NCBI GenBank assembly: GCA_905331475.1
Contig: CAJNYU010002862.1
Location: 1 to 64,000, forward strand
Direction of reading: 5' to 3'
Length of the DNA: 64,000 nt
Source of the DNA: Rotaria socialis
Lineage: Eukaryota; Rotifera; Eurotatoria; Philodinida; Philodinidae
Program-made: the position numbers and the translations under genes
Part shown: piece by piece, positions 37,504-50,586 of the stretch
How positions within the stretch are numbered: position 1 is the stretch's first letter
How the letters are laid out: the number at the start of each line of letters is the position of its first letter
Notes under the pieces: generated by a model
What the model was told of the DNA's origin: nothing
The model's database searches: none
What the model saw: the letters and a program-made list of their open reading frames with translations, nothing else

Positions 37504-38168
37504 GGCTTTGGTACTAAAGAAACAACAAATAATTTTTTTCTTGCTCCACAACCGAAAAGTAGTCATGCAAGTGGAGCACAATCACATGCAGAAAGTAACT
37601 TAACCAGTTCGAAAACATCAATGTCCCCCTCTCATACTGGTAACACGCTTACTGCTAGCTCGACTACTACTGCTGCCAAAGTTCATACAACTGCCGCAAT
37701 ATCTACTGGTCATGGTCACGCTTCGCATGCTGCTCCATGGGAAGGTGTCAATCTTTGGCGCACACCATTTAAAGGTGACACTGACACAATTACACAGGTA
37801 AAACGCAACAAAGGAACACTTGATCAATATGTTGAAAATCGTATTCGTCGTATACAACAATTACAACTCTTTGCATTAGTAAATATTGTTTACAATAGTT
37901 TTTACATACGTAATCGATAATTTTATTTAGCGCAATAAGAGTAAACCAACTTGGATAATGATGCCACGAGACAAATTGTTTTTTGCTGCACAAGGCATTA
38001 TTGTTGCTTATGTTCTTTATCAAGTAACTACAACCGTATACAATCATCTGAAAGCTAAGGATCGTCTTAAACGTAATAATCATCAATATATAAAGTTTTG
38101 TTTTCTAGTTATTTTCTTTCTCGTTTATTCTAGTCATCAAATTGTTCTACAAAGATAATGTCGACTAA
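37504..38168 (+). CDS. Unrecognised small single-pass membrane protein (5' end uncertain)
   Basis: Three exon pieces: 37504-37878, 37931-38072 and 38134-38168, joined by 52- and 61-bp introns. The piece from 37504 is open upstream of the Met at 37621 and is preceded by TTTTGTAG, so an earlier exon probably exists. From Met 37621 the product is 144 aa. The N-terminal part is Ser/Thr/His/Ala-rich and low complexity (HGHASHAAPWEG). A conserved-looking block follows, with LWRTPFKGD and RNKGTLDQYVENRIRRIQQ, then KPTWIMMPRDK and one hydrophobic segment of about 20 residues (LFFAAQGIIVAYVLYQVTTT) with a basic tail. I do not recognise the family. Layout suggests a tail-anchored or small organelle membrane protein. 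Confidence 0.6.
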
Positions 38169-38317
38169 TCTTCTGTTCAGTTGCCAAACTTGACTTAGAG
38201 AACCGATACTTTTTTTTCTAAATTTATCCATGTCCTAACCTGTGCTCCAGTGCAACAATGTTTATTTGTAGCTATTCTTGTTCTTTTTCAAATAAAGATC
38301 TTACGTTAGACTAGGTT

Positions 38318-38640
38318 TCTTAGTTGTTAAAAGTTCTTGGTATTTCATGAATAGATTTGATTTAATAATCATAACAGACAAAAGAAACGTATGTTTATAT
38401 TCATGTGAATTATATAACGATGAGCTACTTACTATTCGTATATATTAAAAAAATGATTACTTTCCTATAAAGTTTCTTTACTTCATCGTGTTGATTGATA
38501 GATCTTCGCTCATTTTTCGTGTCGATATTTGATCAATTGGCATGCGAAAAAATCGAGCAAAGTAGATTTTTCTAATCATAGTAGATTTGTTGTACGTAAC
38601 TGAAAAGTGTTCAGCAAATATCCCCAGGTTAAACAATCCG
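38318..38640 (-). pseudogene. Decayed duplicate of the NUP205 3' end
   Basis: On the minus strand this segment parallels the last NUP205 exon and its 3' flank (about 40411-40790). It reads RMPIDQISTRKMSEDLSINTMK then stop, in short pieces, against QMPIDRLSTPKMKQDLL and NMMK then stop in the real gene. The flanks share AATAGATTTxATTTAATAATCATAACA-type sequence and TAACGATGAGCTACT. The copy has substitutions and no upstream exon, so it is a partial segmental duplicate that no longer codes. Confidence 0.75.
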
Positions 38641-40636
38641 TCCCCGAAACGCTAGGTTCCGGGACTTTCCTGCGATTTCACGGAAGTACTATTTCTGAAT
38701 GATTTTTCCAGAAATTTTCCAATCTCTTTCCATTCATATCGAACCGGAAAATAGATGGAAAATCAAGGAAAAAATTCGATCAACTCCATTTCAGTTCCCC
38801 ATAATCGGCCAAGGAACGGAAGCGACCATAAATTAGTCGATTTTCAACGAATTTATCCCGTCAGATTTCATGGCGGCTTCTTACCGACGTTTCTAATTTA
38901 CTTCCCATCAATTCTTCAGCTCAGAAGCAGTTCATCGTTCTGGTGATCATATCTACCTCGGCTCTCAACGCATATTTCAACAACTTATCTCTACAACAGA
39001 GTACGGATCATATCTAACTAGCTTTGGGCTGTTGAAGAAGCTCAGATTAAAGAATTAAACACGGCAAACAAATGTGGTTTCCAGACCAATCTTTCCAATC
39101 CCACAATACTATCCATTTGCAATTTATTTTTCTATCATTCTTATACCAAACAACGAATCCGCACTCCGAAGTGTAGCATGTTCAGCTACTCGAAAACTAA
39201 TATAAATTATAATATAAAAAGTCAGATAAACATTTTTTTAACTAACTTACATATCAGCCAGATTAAGATGACTATTAGAATCTGAGAAGTGCAACTACGG
39301 CTGAATTATACTTTGAAAAGATTTGCTTGTTAGAATCTGAGTAATGGGCTAATGTTTAGTCAGTATTCGGTATTACGAAGAAAAGGGTACAGATCTGAAT
39401 TCAGTGGATACTGTTCTATTTGCTCGCATTATTGTGTGGAGGTTGGAGTGATCAGTGAATTTAAATGATATGAGTAGGAGTGATGGTGGTGTCTGTTATC
39501 TGCAGTTATGCTTTTTTGTGTAACATTCTCATTAAATGGGTTTTCAAATGCTATCGGAGGTGGCTGAATATCAGCATTAGAAAAGATAAATGATACGCGA
39601 GCTATAGCGAGAATACTCCACATAGGCCAGGGTGCCACTGAAGTCACAGATCCGATTTGACAACAGTTAGTCTGAATTCACATGAATCCATACGGACACA
39701 AATATTCATTTTATTCTATTCAAGCGTAGCGACGACTAAGAGAGCCTAAATTCAATAAATGAGATTTTCTGTGAAATCTGTTTTATGCTGTCAAAAAAAT
39801 AGTTATCGGTGTTAATTTGAAAACAAAATTCCCTTTTTTCCTCATTTTCGAGTACGGTTTCTACCGGTCAGAGCCCAATAGTACACATTTTGTTCTATTA
39901 ATCTCCACAGCCTGATGAATACCTTCATTGAAACTTTCAGATCAGTAGCTAGTCACTTACATGTTGAAATCTACTTTTTCCAATGGTCATTCTCTGTTAT
40001 TCAGTTTAGCTGATTCAGGCTTTGTTGAATTTTTAACAGAAGCATTATCAATTAGAAACTACAAATCAAATATTTTGTTGTAAATTATTCGTTATGTTTT
40101 AAATATCAAAATCTATTTGGAAAATTAAAGCTAGATTGAATTTCTTCGCTAACAGCAGCTTAATACACTGCTCTCAAGACATATGTCAGCTTTTATACAG
40201 ATCTTTCCTTAGGCACAACTGCAATGAACTTCCAGTATCAACAAGTAGACGAAATTTCATCATTTTACATACGTCCCTCTCTTAGAAAACTCAGATACAC
40301 AAATACTAGACTCGAAAGAAACTTAATTGTTTGGTGTGACTTCGAGACGCTTAGTTAATTCCAATATTTACTTGTAACTTGAGTGTCCTTTCTCAAAGTA
40401 TCCTAAACTAAGTTTCTTATTTTCCAAAAGTTCTTCACTATTCACGAATAGATTTTATTTAATAATCATAACAAACGAAGAAAGAAAAAATATGAACCTA
40501 GTTTAATTTTTAGTTACAAAAGAAAAAGAATGCAATTGTATATCAGTGTGGATTGTATAACGATGAGCTACTATCCATTAATCTACAAGTAAAAGAAAAG
40601 AAACGAATTATTTTCTATATTCATGTCATGTTTTCT
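38641..40636. other. Intergenic with a higher-GC patch, no assigned gene
   Basis: Positions 38620-39060 are less AT-rich than the surroundings and may be a remnant of a mobile element or gene. A minus-strand frame at 39429-39647 reads protein-like (contains WPMWSILAIARVSFIFSNAD) but is isolated. Neither could be identified. Confidence 0.4.
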
Positions 40637-43600
40637 TTACTTCATCATGTTGATTAATAAATCTTGTTTCATTTTCGGTGTTGATAATCGATCAATTGGC
40701 ATCTGACAAAAGTTAAACAGAGTAGATTTTTCTGCTTGTGATAAATTTGTTGTATTCAATGTAATCCATTCACATAGTTTCAAAATGCCGGGAAGAAATT
40801 CCGTAAGTTCCGAGTTATCTACAATTCATATAATAATATAGTCAACCTATTCATGTATAAAACAGAAATTTACTTTGATGAACCAGTCGAATAGCTATAG
40901 CTAATACATAAAAACAAATTCGCCAGTATGTTGTCGAAATTATTTGTCGTGCACGAGTTGTCTCTAATTGTGCTAATAAATGACGAAATAAATCATCGCG
41001 AGAAAGAATAGCAAGTAATTTCAATGACGCTTGACGCATTCGTTGCAATTGACCATCGATTGAGCGAGCATTCGAGTCAGCTAAAATGAAAAAAGTTTTA
41101 TTTTGAGACGAAAAGAAAAGAAAAATTTCTTACTTGATGCATCAAGCGTATAGATTATTTTGAGAACAGTATCAATTTCATGTAATGTACATAAATCATC
41201 TAGTGGACTTGCTAAGATCGTCAAAATTAGTTCAGTTAAATGATTAGCGAATTGATAAATCTAAGAAACAAAATGTGTATAGAAGACATAATTGCTTTTT
41301 CGTTTTTCGTTTTTCGTTTTTCGTTTTTACTTTTTCTTTTGTTCGAACGTTCGCCATTAATGATGCAACTGTTAAATCAACAACAAATGCAAGTGTTCGG
41401 CCGAACATCCATCGGCCGTTGCGATTTGTCTCATGATCACTATTTAAATACGTTGTTATAGAATGTATTTTTCTATTCAAAAAGAAAATTCCTACTGTGA
41501 TAATCGTCGAGTATCCGTATGAAAGTCCATTAGAGGCAAAAGTGCATCAAATATATTACTAGATACAAGTAGTTGGGCACCGTTATTTGTCGATGAAATT
41601 CGCAGAAGAAGTGCCTAAATTTGATTGAATTATTAAAAGAAAATAAATTAAAGTTTGATTTTTCGTTTTACCATGTAAGATGAAAATGAATGCCATGTTT
41701 TCAGATCAACTGTGCCAGAAGTTTGTAATGATTGAACGACAGCACACATCAGTTGGCGTAATTCGCTTTCAAGTGAACGTAAAAATGTTTGATTAAAATT
41801 ATTAAATATTATATCTGAGATATCAATTGTTGTTAAAGATGTGATCAAACTTGATGCTGATGACTAAAACAATTAATTTATTATATATATTTTTGAATTA
41901 TCGAAGAAACAATGGACCGTATAGAAGTTACATCACATCGGTCTTACTAAGAAATTGTGAAGAAAGAAAAAACGAACTGCTGATTCAGAAGTTTTGAATC
42001 ATATAATCCTAAACATTGACGCTACTAAAGCACTTGAATGAGATGGTCTTTGATTCAATTCATAAATGATAGAACTGTTGAATCCTATTAGCTTCTATCA
42101 ATATAATATAGCTAGGCAGTACACTAGCATAGATACTAATTAGATAATATTCACACATGTAATCATTAGGGTAGACAAGAGCTAATGAGATTGAATACAA
42201 GTTTTTGCTAACAGCCACGGTTAATCATACATATCCCTACCAAAAAAAAAATGTAAATTTTACAAGTCACTTTGCTTGAATAGACTGATTATTTTTTACT
42301 AGTAGTAGAAACTTGTGTAAAAATATATTTTTTCATTAGGATAAATTAAACAATAACATCTATAAGGCTATATTTTTTACTTCAATAAACATATGTTGTC
42401 CTATACTTGAGTACGAATTGTACTTCTTAAAATGCAAAAATATGTATTTCTTTGCAAAACTAAATTTCTTTATGTTAGAAAATTATAAGCATTGCTATTC
42501 TAATTTACTAGTTGTGCACAAGTGCTTCGTGTGTACGAGTTGAGTATCATCATCCATAGAACTCTTTTAGATTTCTTCGTTAAACGCTTAGATCACGGTT
42601 AAAAATCATCTATACAACACTATACATATACTTCATTGAACACACGCCAAATTATTTTCATCATAGTAACAAACCAGTACATTGGATTTAACTGTTCCGA
42701 AATTTTTTTTCCGTAATGAAATACTATTTATGTTTCAATCTTTAAGTAAAAAGTTAAGATTTATTTCTAGCCATAACACGGTAATCACTAAGCACTACCT
42801 GGGATTAGAACAAAATCGAAAATACTAGCTACTTTTGACACACATAAAATTGAACGGAATCAATGAGAGTACTAGTACAATGTGCAAAATGAATAGATCA
42901 AATCTGTTGGATAATAATTTCAAGAGTAGCACTGCACATATTTAACGGCGATAACAAAGAATAGGGTTGCATCAATGGCAGAAGTCACTGAAAACTTACT
43001 CGAACAGCTGGTACATTGGAAAGTGCATCCTCATAAATGATCGTTAATAAATTATGATTATGTTCAATGGCATTATTAAATATTCTTCTAAGATCATCTT
43101 GTTGTTGTTGTTGTTCAACATTTTCAATAATTTCAATAGATTGAACCATTCCACCATAAACTGCAGCTCGACCTTTCGGTGTAAAACGTTGTTGAATAAA
43201 ATCAAACATATTTTTTAAAATAGCAATTATATTCGTTCGATATTCTCCTGTTATTTTCAATTGTTTCATTGATGCAGTTGCTGTTAAAAAAATATTCATT
43301 AAATGACTTGATTGTTGATCATCAAGTATTACATGAGTTTGATTAAAAATTTTTTCATGTAAAAAATTACATAAATCAAATGGAAATGTTTTTATCTGAT
43401 TTAAATTAAGATAAAGTATTAATTCAATTAATGAACGCCATGCATCAATATGAGAATTTCTCCAATAAAAATCAATTTGTTCATTATTCAATTGATTTGC
43501 ATAAGCTAGAATTATTTTACAGTCATGAATATAATTATCTTGGTTATTATTAGTTTCATTGATAAGTTCGTCATTATTATTATTATTTGTTTGTATTGTT

Positions 43601-46600
43601 TTAATTTCATTCGATAAGAATTTTCTTAATGAATCCAAACGGTATAATTTTAAATTTGTTCGCTCATTATATTGGCATGCTTGTAACATATGATTTATTT
43701 TATTTAAATCAATATTTGGTGTTTTTAATTGATTTATTAATGAATGATCTTGTTTGATAAATGGTAAACTGAGCAATGTTAATGTTAAACGGTTTAATTT
43801 TATATCAATCAATTCAAAAAGAAGATTTATTGTTGTATCAATTAAATTTTTCGATATGACTGTTGGTTCATTTATTAAATGAAATAATTCTTGAGTAATA
43901 AGACGTAATAAATATGTTTCAATTGAATATTTAAATATATTGGACGATGATGTTTTCAATGGAAAATACAATTGAATCTGTTTTTGAACAAACACATTTT
44001 CATGAAGAATATCAAATGTTATTTTAATTATATTTGAAGAGTGATTGGTACATAAAAGATAGAGAACTTCGTAGCATAATGGTAAAGATTTTTGATAATA
44101 GTCAATTTTTGATGGAGACAAGTCATCAAAAAATGTTAAGATTGCTTGAAGGCAATTATTGACACGACAAATTTTACCAGTTAACGTTGAATAAAAATCA
44201 ATAGGTTCGAGTTGATTTTGACGAGTAAATCCACATAGATAATGACCAATATTTGATTGAATTGATTTTGTTAATAACCAAAGAACAGTATAACGCATCC
44301 GAGCTTTTAAATCTACGAAAGAAAGCATAACAATTTCGCTTGTTTTGGAATAAAATTAAAAGTTAACGAAAAATTCTTACCACTATCATCTGTTACTTCA
44401 TTATTATCTGCATCAGGTTCAGCAAACTCTAAACATCTTACTATACCATTTCTTAATATAGCTTTTTCTTTCTGAGAAAACAAAAAAATAGTAAATATGT
44501 TGAAATCTTTGTTCTACTAGATTAATGAGTGATCTTACGTGATCTTTTGGTAAAAGTCGAAGAAATGGTTTTTGTAATTTATCTTCACTTAAAGTTTTAG
44601 CAAATATTGATAATGCTTGATTGGCTAATTTTGGAAAATAATCAATCATATCAATTAATCTATAGATATTAAAAATAGAATTAGTTTGAAATAGATTTAA
44701 TTTTAATTTTACTTCATAATATTTGGAAATAAACCTTTTGTATTTGCATCAGTTACAATACGATCGATTGGTGTTTGACAAAATGTAAATGTTGATGATT
44801 TATCTGTTTGTAATATTTGTTGACTACTTATGGTTACTGATTCTAATAGCTCCATAATTAATACTAGACTTCGTGAAAGTTCTTGTTCACCTAAACACAA
44901 AAATAGAGGATAGTTCCTTTCTCATATTAGATGATCACAATAGATAAGATAATTTTCTTACCGGTAAATGAAACATATTCAAACAATTTTTCACAACCAT
45001 CAGCAATTAAAGTTGTCAGCTAAAACAAGCAAAAGAAAAATTTGAAATTTCCATTTCTCTGAATTCTCAAAATGAACACAAACCAAATTATTAAGAACTC
45101 CACCACGAAGTAAATCGTTAACAAGTAATTCTCCTGGCGAAACAGGTTTTATTTCATTATGATCATTTTCAATAATTTGATTCGAGAAATAATTTGTTAC
45201 GATATCATTTAATATTATTAAAACCATTTCGCTAATTTGCCACTAAAAAGAAAAAATGGTTTTCTTAGAAATATCAAGAATCTAAAGATATACATAAAAG
45301 TACTAGTAAAATGTACGATTCAAACTTTGCTAACGTTTAAAAGCCGACAAAAAAGTGTAAATTCTTTTTTTTTTGATCATGTCCGAGAAAAAACCGATCA
45401 AATATTATTTAATCCATCATTTTCTAATGATGGATTTTCTTAAAAATATAAAATAAACAAGTCAATTCTGTTTTTTTTATCTTCAAATGTATTATTAGAA
45501 GAAAGAAAGCGACATTGTTGGTCTATCTCTAGCAAAGAAATAAAAATCCTCAACTTTAGTTTGCTCACTTGATTAGCGACAATTTCGATAAAACATATAA
45601 ACGTAATATACAATACTAATACTCCTGACTTGAAGATCGCTTAGTACTGGAATCACTGTTTTCTATTATAGAAATCTACTAAAATCTGGAGGTTACACTG
45701 AACTCACTAAATATTAGTAGATATTTATTTATAACAAAAATTTCTATGAGACGACAATCTATAGTACTAACTGTGACTGTCTCGAGAACTACAGACATTG
45801 CGTTGATTGCTCAGGTCAATTTCATATAATACAGAGAATGATTTTCAGTTTAATGCATCTTTTAGGCTAACAATAAAATTTCATAAAAAATAGAAAGATA
45901 ATTCAAGTGCCGAATATAATTCATTATATTCTCAGCGTAGAATATTATTATCAAAACAAAATAATTGTATATGGTGCTTTTGATTGAAAATAAAGATCTG
46001 CGTAATTACTTTTTCTTGTATTGATTTGAATGTTCTTATGGGTATTTTAAGTAAAACATGATTAACCAGAAAAACAACACAGTGACCTAATGAACGCATG
46101 TCAATATTGGTTTTTAGTTGCTGTTCTATAATTGGTTGAAGAAATTTCAGACACGACTTCAAGAAAGTATATTTCTGTGTTGGAACTTCAAATTCTTCGA
46201 TTTCATAAGCTATGGCTGGCATATCAGAATTTTCCATTGGTGCAAACAACTTCAAGAAAAAAACAACAAGAGAAAAATATTTAGAAAACAAAAGACTAAA
46301 TAGCAAAAATTTTCCTACATCGATTTCTCCGATGATTTTCCAAAAATGCATTGCTATCTCAGCAGTTTTTGTAAATGCAGATAAAGTATTAAACAGTGCT
46401 GCTTTCAAGTCAAGAGAAATTCGACATGATAATAGACCAAAAAAAGCGCCAGTTATTTGCCATTGCGGATGTTCAAAAAATCCAATACGTGAGACTTCGT
46501 CCTATTAGAAGAATAAAAGAAAATGAGTTTCTAAGCATGAAAAATTGAATTGATTTTACTTGTGCTGCAATAACTTCAATGAGATTTAAAACAGCAATAA

Positions 46601-49139
46601 GAGCAGTCACTTCTTTTGGTGCAATAGTTTTTATTGCTGATGTAGATGGTGATGCACCAAACGATGTTTGTGGTTGTTGATTCAGTAGTGTATCTGGTCG
46701 ATATGTATTGCGATAGAGAAGAAATGCTTGAAATATTCGATTCCAACAAGTCGGTCCACCGGTATCTTATGAAATAAAAACACAACAACTAATTAAAACA
46801 TTTTGTTTTTGTGCCCAAAACTTTACCTTTAGCAAATCGAAGCAATTCAAAACAAGCATGAGCACTAGATTGCGTCGAAGAAATACCAGCTAACATATGA
46901 ATATAATGGCAGTAGAGATATGCTGATAGAGTTCCACCTGCTGATTCAACAAAATTTGCTAGTGCAACCTAATTTAATAAACAAAAATAGATTCACAAAA
47001 TAAGTTAAATATTCGAGTTCATGTATCAAAGAAATGGAAGCCACTATTTTCTGGCGATTCAATATTTTTTTAATTTGGTAACAAGGAAAATCTTATTTCT
47101 ATCAGACAATTTCAATAGAACGGAATCGTCCAGGATTTGATTTTCTATAAAATCTCTTTATATCCTATCATCAAACATAAGATATATGACTGTAAGCGTT
47201 TATCCGAATTCACTGGCTGAATTCAGGAGAATCCTATGGATACATTTTTTAGGATATCATTTTAGTTGAACCAATCCCGAGATATTAATATATAGGAAGA
47301 TTCGAGTTTTTATCTATATATTCTTCATAATTATTGAAATATACGATATCCGTCTAATTCAGACACTTTACTTGTTGTTGTGTTGGTGATTGCATCATTC
47401 TATGTCCAGCCAAAGCATCGGCAGCAATCCAAAATTCTTCACTTAAATGTAAGTTCATATGATCATTTGCATAAAATGTTGAAAGCTAAATAAGAAAAAG
47501 AGGCAAATATTTTTTCGAAATCTTTTATAAAAATTAATTAACTAAAACATACTAATTCAAGAAAATATTCATAATCTCTTTGTAAATTATCAGGCAACGG
47601 TTTTCTAGCACGTTCACAATCTTCAATCATTCGTGCTGTATCTTCTGCTTGTACACGTAATTCTTTTAATTTAAATGGTAAATAATAAATAAAATCCACA
47701 AAAAGCATGTGAAAACGTCGAATCAAAAATTCCTACAAAATAAAATAAGCATTTTGTCTCCTACTCAAATTATATTTTCAAATTACTTCTTGTTGAATTA
47801 GAGAACTTTTAATAACTGTTTCTGATAAGAATGCAAATACATGTGCTTCAACGGCTATATCTGCTAGAGCTTCAATATCTTCTGAATAGATATGTCCTAC
47901 AAGAAAAAGAAAACTGTCTAATAGAAAAAGAAATAACAAATTTACCGTCTGGTAATGTATGTGAACGTGCTCGTAAAATAATTGCCCACGCCAGTTGACA
48001 AACTGCTTTTAATTCCGGTATAATCCAACGTTCATCATTTGATAATATATCACGAATAGCTATTATCAATGCTGGATCAATTGATGAAGGAGATGTTGTT
48101 GTATTATCTTCTAATGGACTTAATGGTTGATCTAAACAGATAGAATTTTACTTTAAAATGTAATCAAAACAATACAATTCTATAAACCTTCTTGTAAACT
48201 AAATTGTTGATGTTTTGCAGTAATAATAGAAGATGAGCCAATGCTTGCATCATTTGGTATTGTTAATGCTAATGTTATTCCATAAAGAAAAGCCCCAAGA
48301 AGATATAAAGTTGATTCATCAATAATACCATCGTCTTGTATAGTGGAATATTTTGCTAAATAATTAATAATGGAAAGTAAATGTGATTGTGTTAAACGTA
48401 TTTGACAACTATATAAAAATATTGATTTAGCTTGAAATGAACGAATATGTTTTATTGAATCTTGTACTCGTCGTCGATGTTTAACATTTCCTAAGCCAGC
48501 TTTTGAATACAATCGTTGTTCTTCATTTCGTATTTGAAATGTTATTAATTGTTCAATAATATTTTCAATTAATTTTTTTTCAACAAGTTCATTAACAAAG
48601 GTCGTACAAAATTCAATTGACTTCGATATTTTTAGTAACGATTGAAATGTTCGACCAGTTAAACAACCCATTAAGTAGGCTAAACATGCAGCTAAACGTT
48701 CTTTTGACTCATAATACAATTGAACAGCTAATAAACCACGTGTACAATCGGGATAACTTGATTGTAAGGATTCTCCTTCGATCAATAGTAACAGAGAATC
48801 ATATTCATTCAATTGAAATAAATCACTAATAGCAAAACATTCATCAATAAATAAACGTGGTAATTTTCGACGATCAGTTAACGTATCAAATTGAATTCCA
48901 TCGATGTCAGCACGTGAAAGAGCATTGCGTTGGGCTACATTTTGTGGCTAGAATAGCAAGAGATTTATTTTCTATGAAAATGAATTAAGAAAAAATGTTG
49001 ATCTTACCGAATTAGATGTAATACTTAAGAAATTACTTTTGTTTGATGTAATTGTTTCAATTTTTTCTACATCAATAGCTTCATTTGATGTTAATAATGA
49101 ACGAAGTGTATCAAATAATGTATTAAACGTATCGAACAT
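40637..49139 (-). CDS. NUP205: Nuclear pore complex protein NUP205
   Basis: About 22 exons on the minus strand. Main ones: 49139-49008, 48947-48188, 48131-47946, 47896-47787, 47732-47553, 47485-47372, 46968-46827, 46765-46560, 46501-46319, about 46250-46010, 45239-45084, 45019-44962, 44892-44712, 44659-44539, 44471-44381, about 44312-43000, 41864-41672, 41617-41498, 41440-41320, 41260-41134, 41080-40870 and 40818-40637. The estimated length is near 1700 aa; animal NUP205 is about 2000. Recognisable blocks include GCLTGRTFQSLL, LEDNTTTSPSS...ELKAVCQLAWAIILR, TGGPTCWNRIFQAFLLYR, IGFFEHPQWQITGAFFGLLSC, GRAAVYGGMVQSIE, and a C-terminus PIDRLSTPKMKQDLL. It is an alpha-solenoid inner-ring scaffold nucleoporin that binds NUP93. 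Introns at about 41865-42999 (1.1 kb) and 45240-46009 are larger than the rest. Small exon borders in the middle are approximate. Confidence 0.88.
41301..41328. repeat. (CGTTTTT)4 tandem repeat in a NUP205 intron
   Basis: Four perfect copies of a 7-bp unit next to the donor site of a short NUP205 intron. It may modulate that intron's length but is not coding. Confidence 0.9.
41865..42999 (-). other. Large NUP205 intron (about 1.1 kb)
   Basis: It begins with GTAAGTTTTC after the codons for AVR and ends in GTTTTAG. AT-rich with no recognisable insertion, gene or repeat. Confidence 0.65.
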
Positions 49140-50586
49140 GATCTATAAACACAAAAGATAACTGATGAAAATGAAAATTTATACTATTTCTTTTTTTTTT
49201 CCGAAAATGTCTTGAAACTGTCTAGTGTTTAAAAATTCAACCAGTCAGAAATTGAGAAATAATCTACCAATGGAAAGACAATTAAGTTTTTTGTCAAAGT
49301 GGGCGCTGGATGTCTTCGATGAATATTGATTTGACCAAAAAGCTCGTTTTTACTAAGAATGATCATATTTTCAATTTAAAAAGTTACTTTGTGCTCATAA
49401 TGATATTGCATATTCATTTGCATAATCTATGACGTTACAGAGTTTTGACACAAACAGGGTTTTTCTGCTCGAACAAGATTGAACACCTACCTATTATTAG
49501 CTTTTGTAAAAAAAAAAGGACTTAAAAACTTGAACTGTTTGAAAAAGTATCTTTAGTATTACAAAGTTTAAGAAAATTGCCATAAAAACCTCTCAAACTT
49601 TGCCGAATGAACTTTAGTCTAAAACTTTGAGTCGTTAAAAACTGTGTTTTATTTTCAGTTCGATAGGTTTTGATTGAATGCGAAATTGTCTTGATACTTG
49701 TACAGAAAACTACGTAATCTGAATATATGGAAACAATCTAATACTAGTTATTTCATTTTATTCAAGAAGAATATTATAAATACGTATTCGCACATATTCG
49801 TGTATGCTATGATGATGTTTGAATCAGATTTCTTGTTTTACACGTGTCTAACTGCAACAATTGAGTCAACTGTAATGATGATGGGGAAAAATTTAAGCTT
49901 GATAATATTATAATTCTATCAGAAATTGATCAGTTACGGTCTACGTGAAATAAGATCGGACGAACATACGATAAGAATGTCAATTTTTATGAAAGAACAA
50001 ATTTAGTTTTCTGCGCAACAAAACCATAAAGAAAATAAGAATTATTTACTTTTGTTCTACATTTAACAAGTCATATTCTAACGAATCATGAGGAACAATA
50101 TCAGTCTTTCATGAATTTTCATACTATCTATGTATATATATATGTCTTCATTTGTTACAGAATAATAGTGACTTGACTGTACTATAATGGGTAACAAAAG
50201 AACTCTGAAATTTCTCCCTTTTCGAATTATTTTCAAATATAGTTTAGAGAAATTGCACTTACAATTTGAATTTTTCTATGATCACACCTGAAAAAAGGCT
50301 TTCGATGTAAACTTCAATCGTGTAAAGTAGTACTTTCTTTCGAGAAAGATAGGGATTTGTAGATAGTAATATATATTTTTTTGTCTAGCGATTGCAATGA
50401 ATAATTTTTCTTGATGAACATTTACGATACCGTATGTGACTTATTGGCAATAAGTTACATGCGACATCTAGCAAAGAGTAACAAAAAAAATTTGTTTTAG
50501 AGGGGTTGCATAGTTAAATTCATCATCTATGGTAAATACAACACTACTCGATATTATTCGTATTACATTGATATTAGATAATAAAT
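49140..50586. promoter_or_regulatory. Divergent NUP205 / IFT56 intergenic region
   Basis: The 1.4 kb between the two start codons must contain both promoters and 5' UTRs. No TATA box, initiator or transcription-factor site could be assigned with confidence. A frame at 49698-49913 has no family resemblance. Confidence 0.4.

Noticed and set aside
45237-45443. Plus-strand frame inside a NUP205 intron
   Set aside because: It opposes the gene, is Lys/Phe-rich and has no motif; intron sequence.
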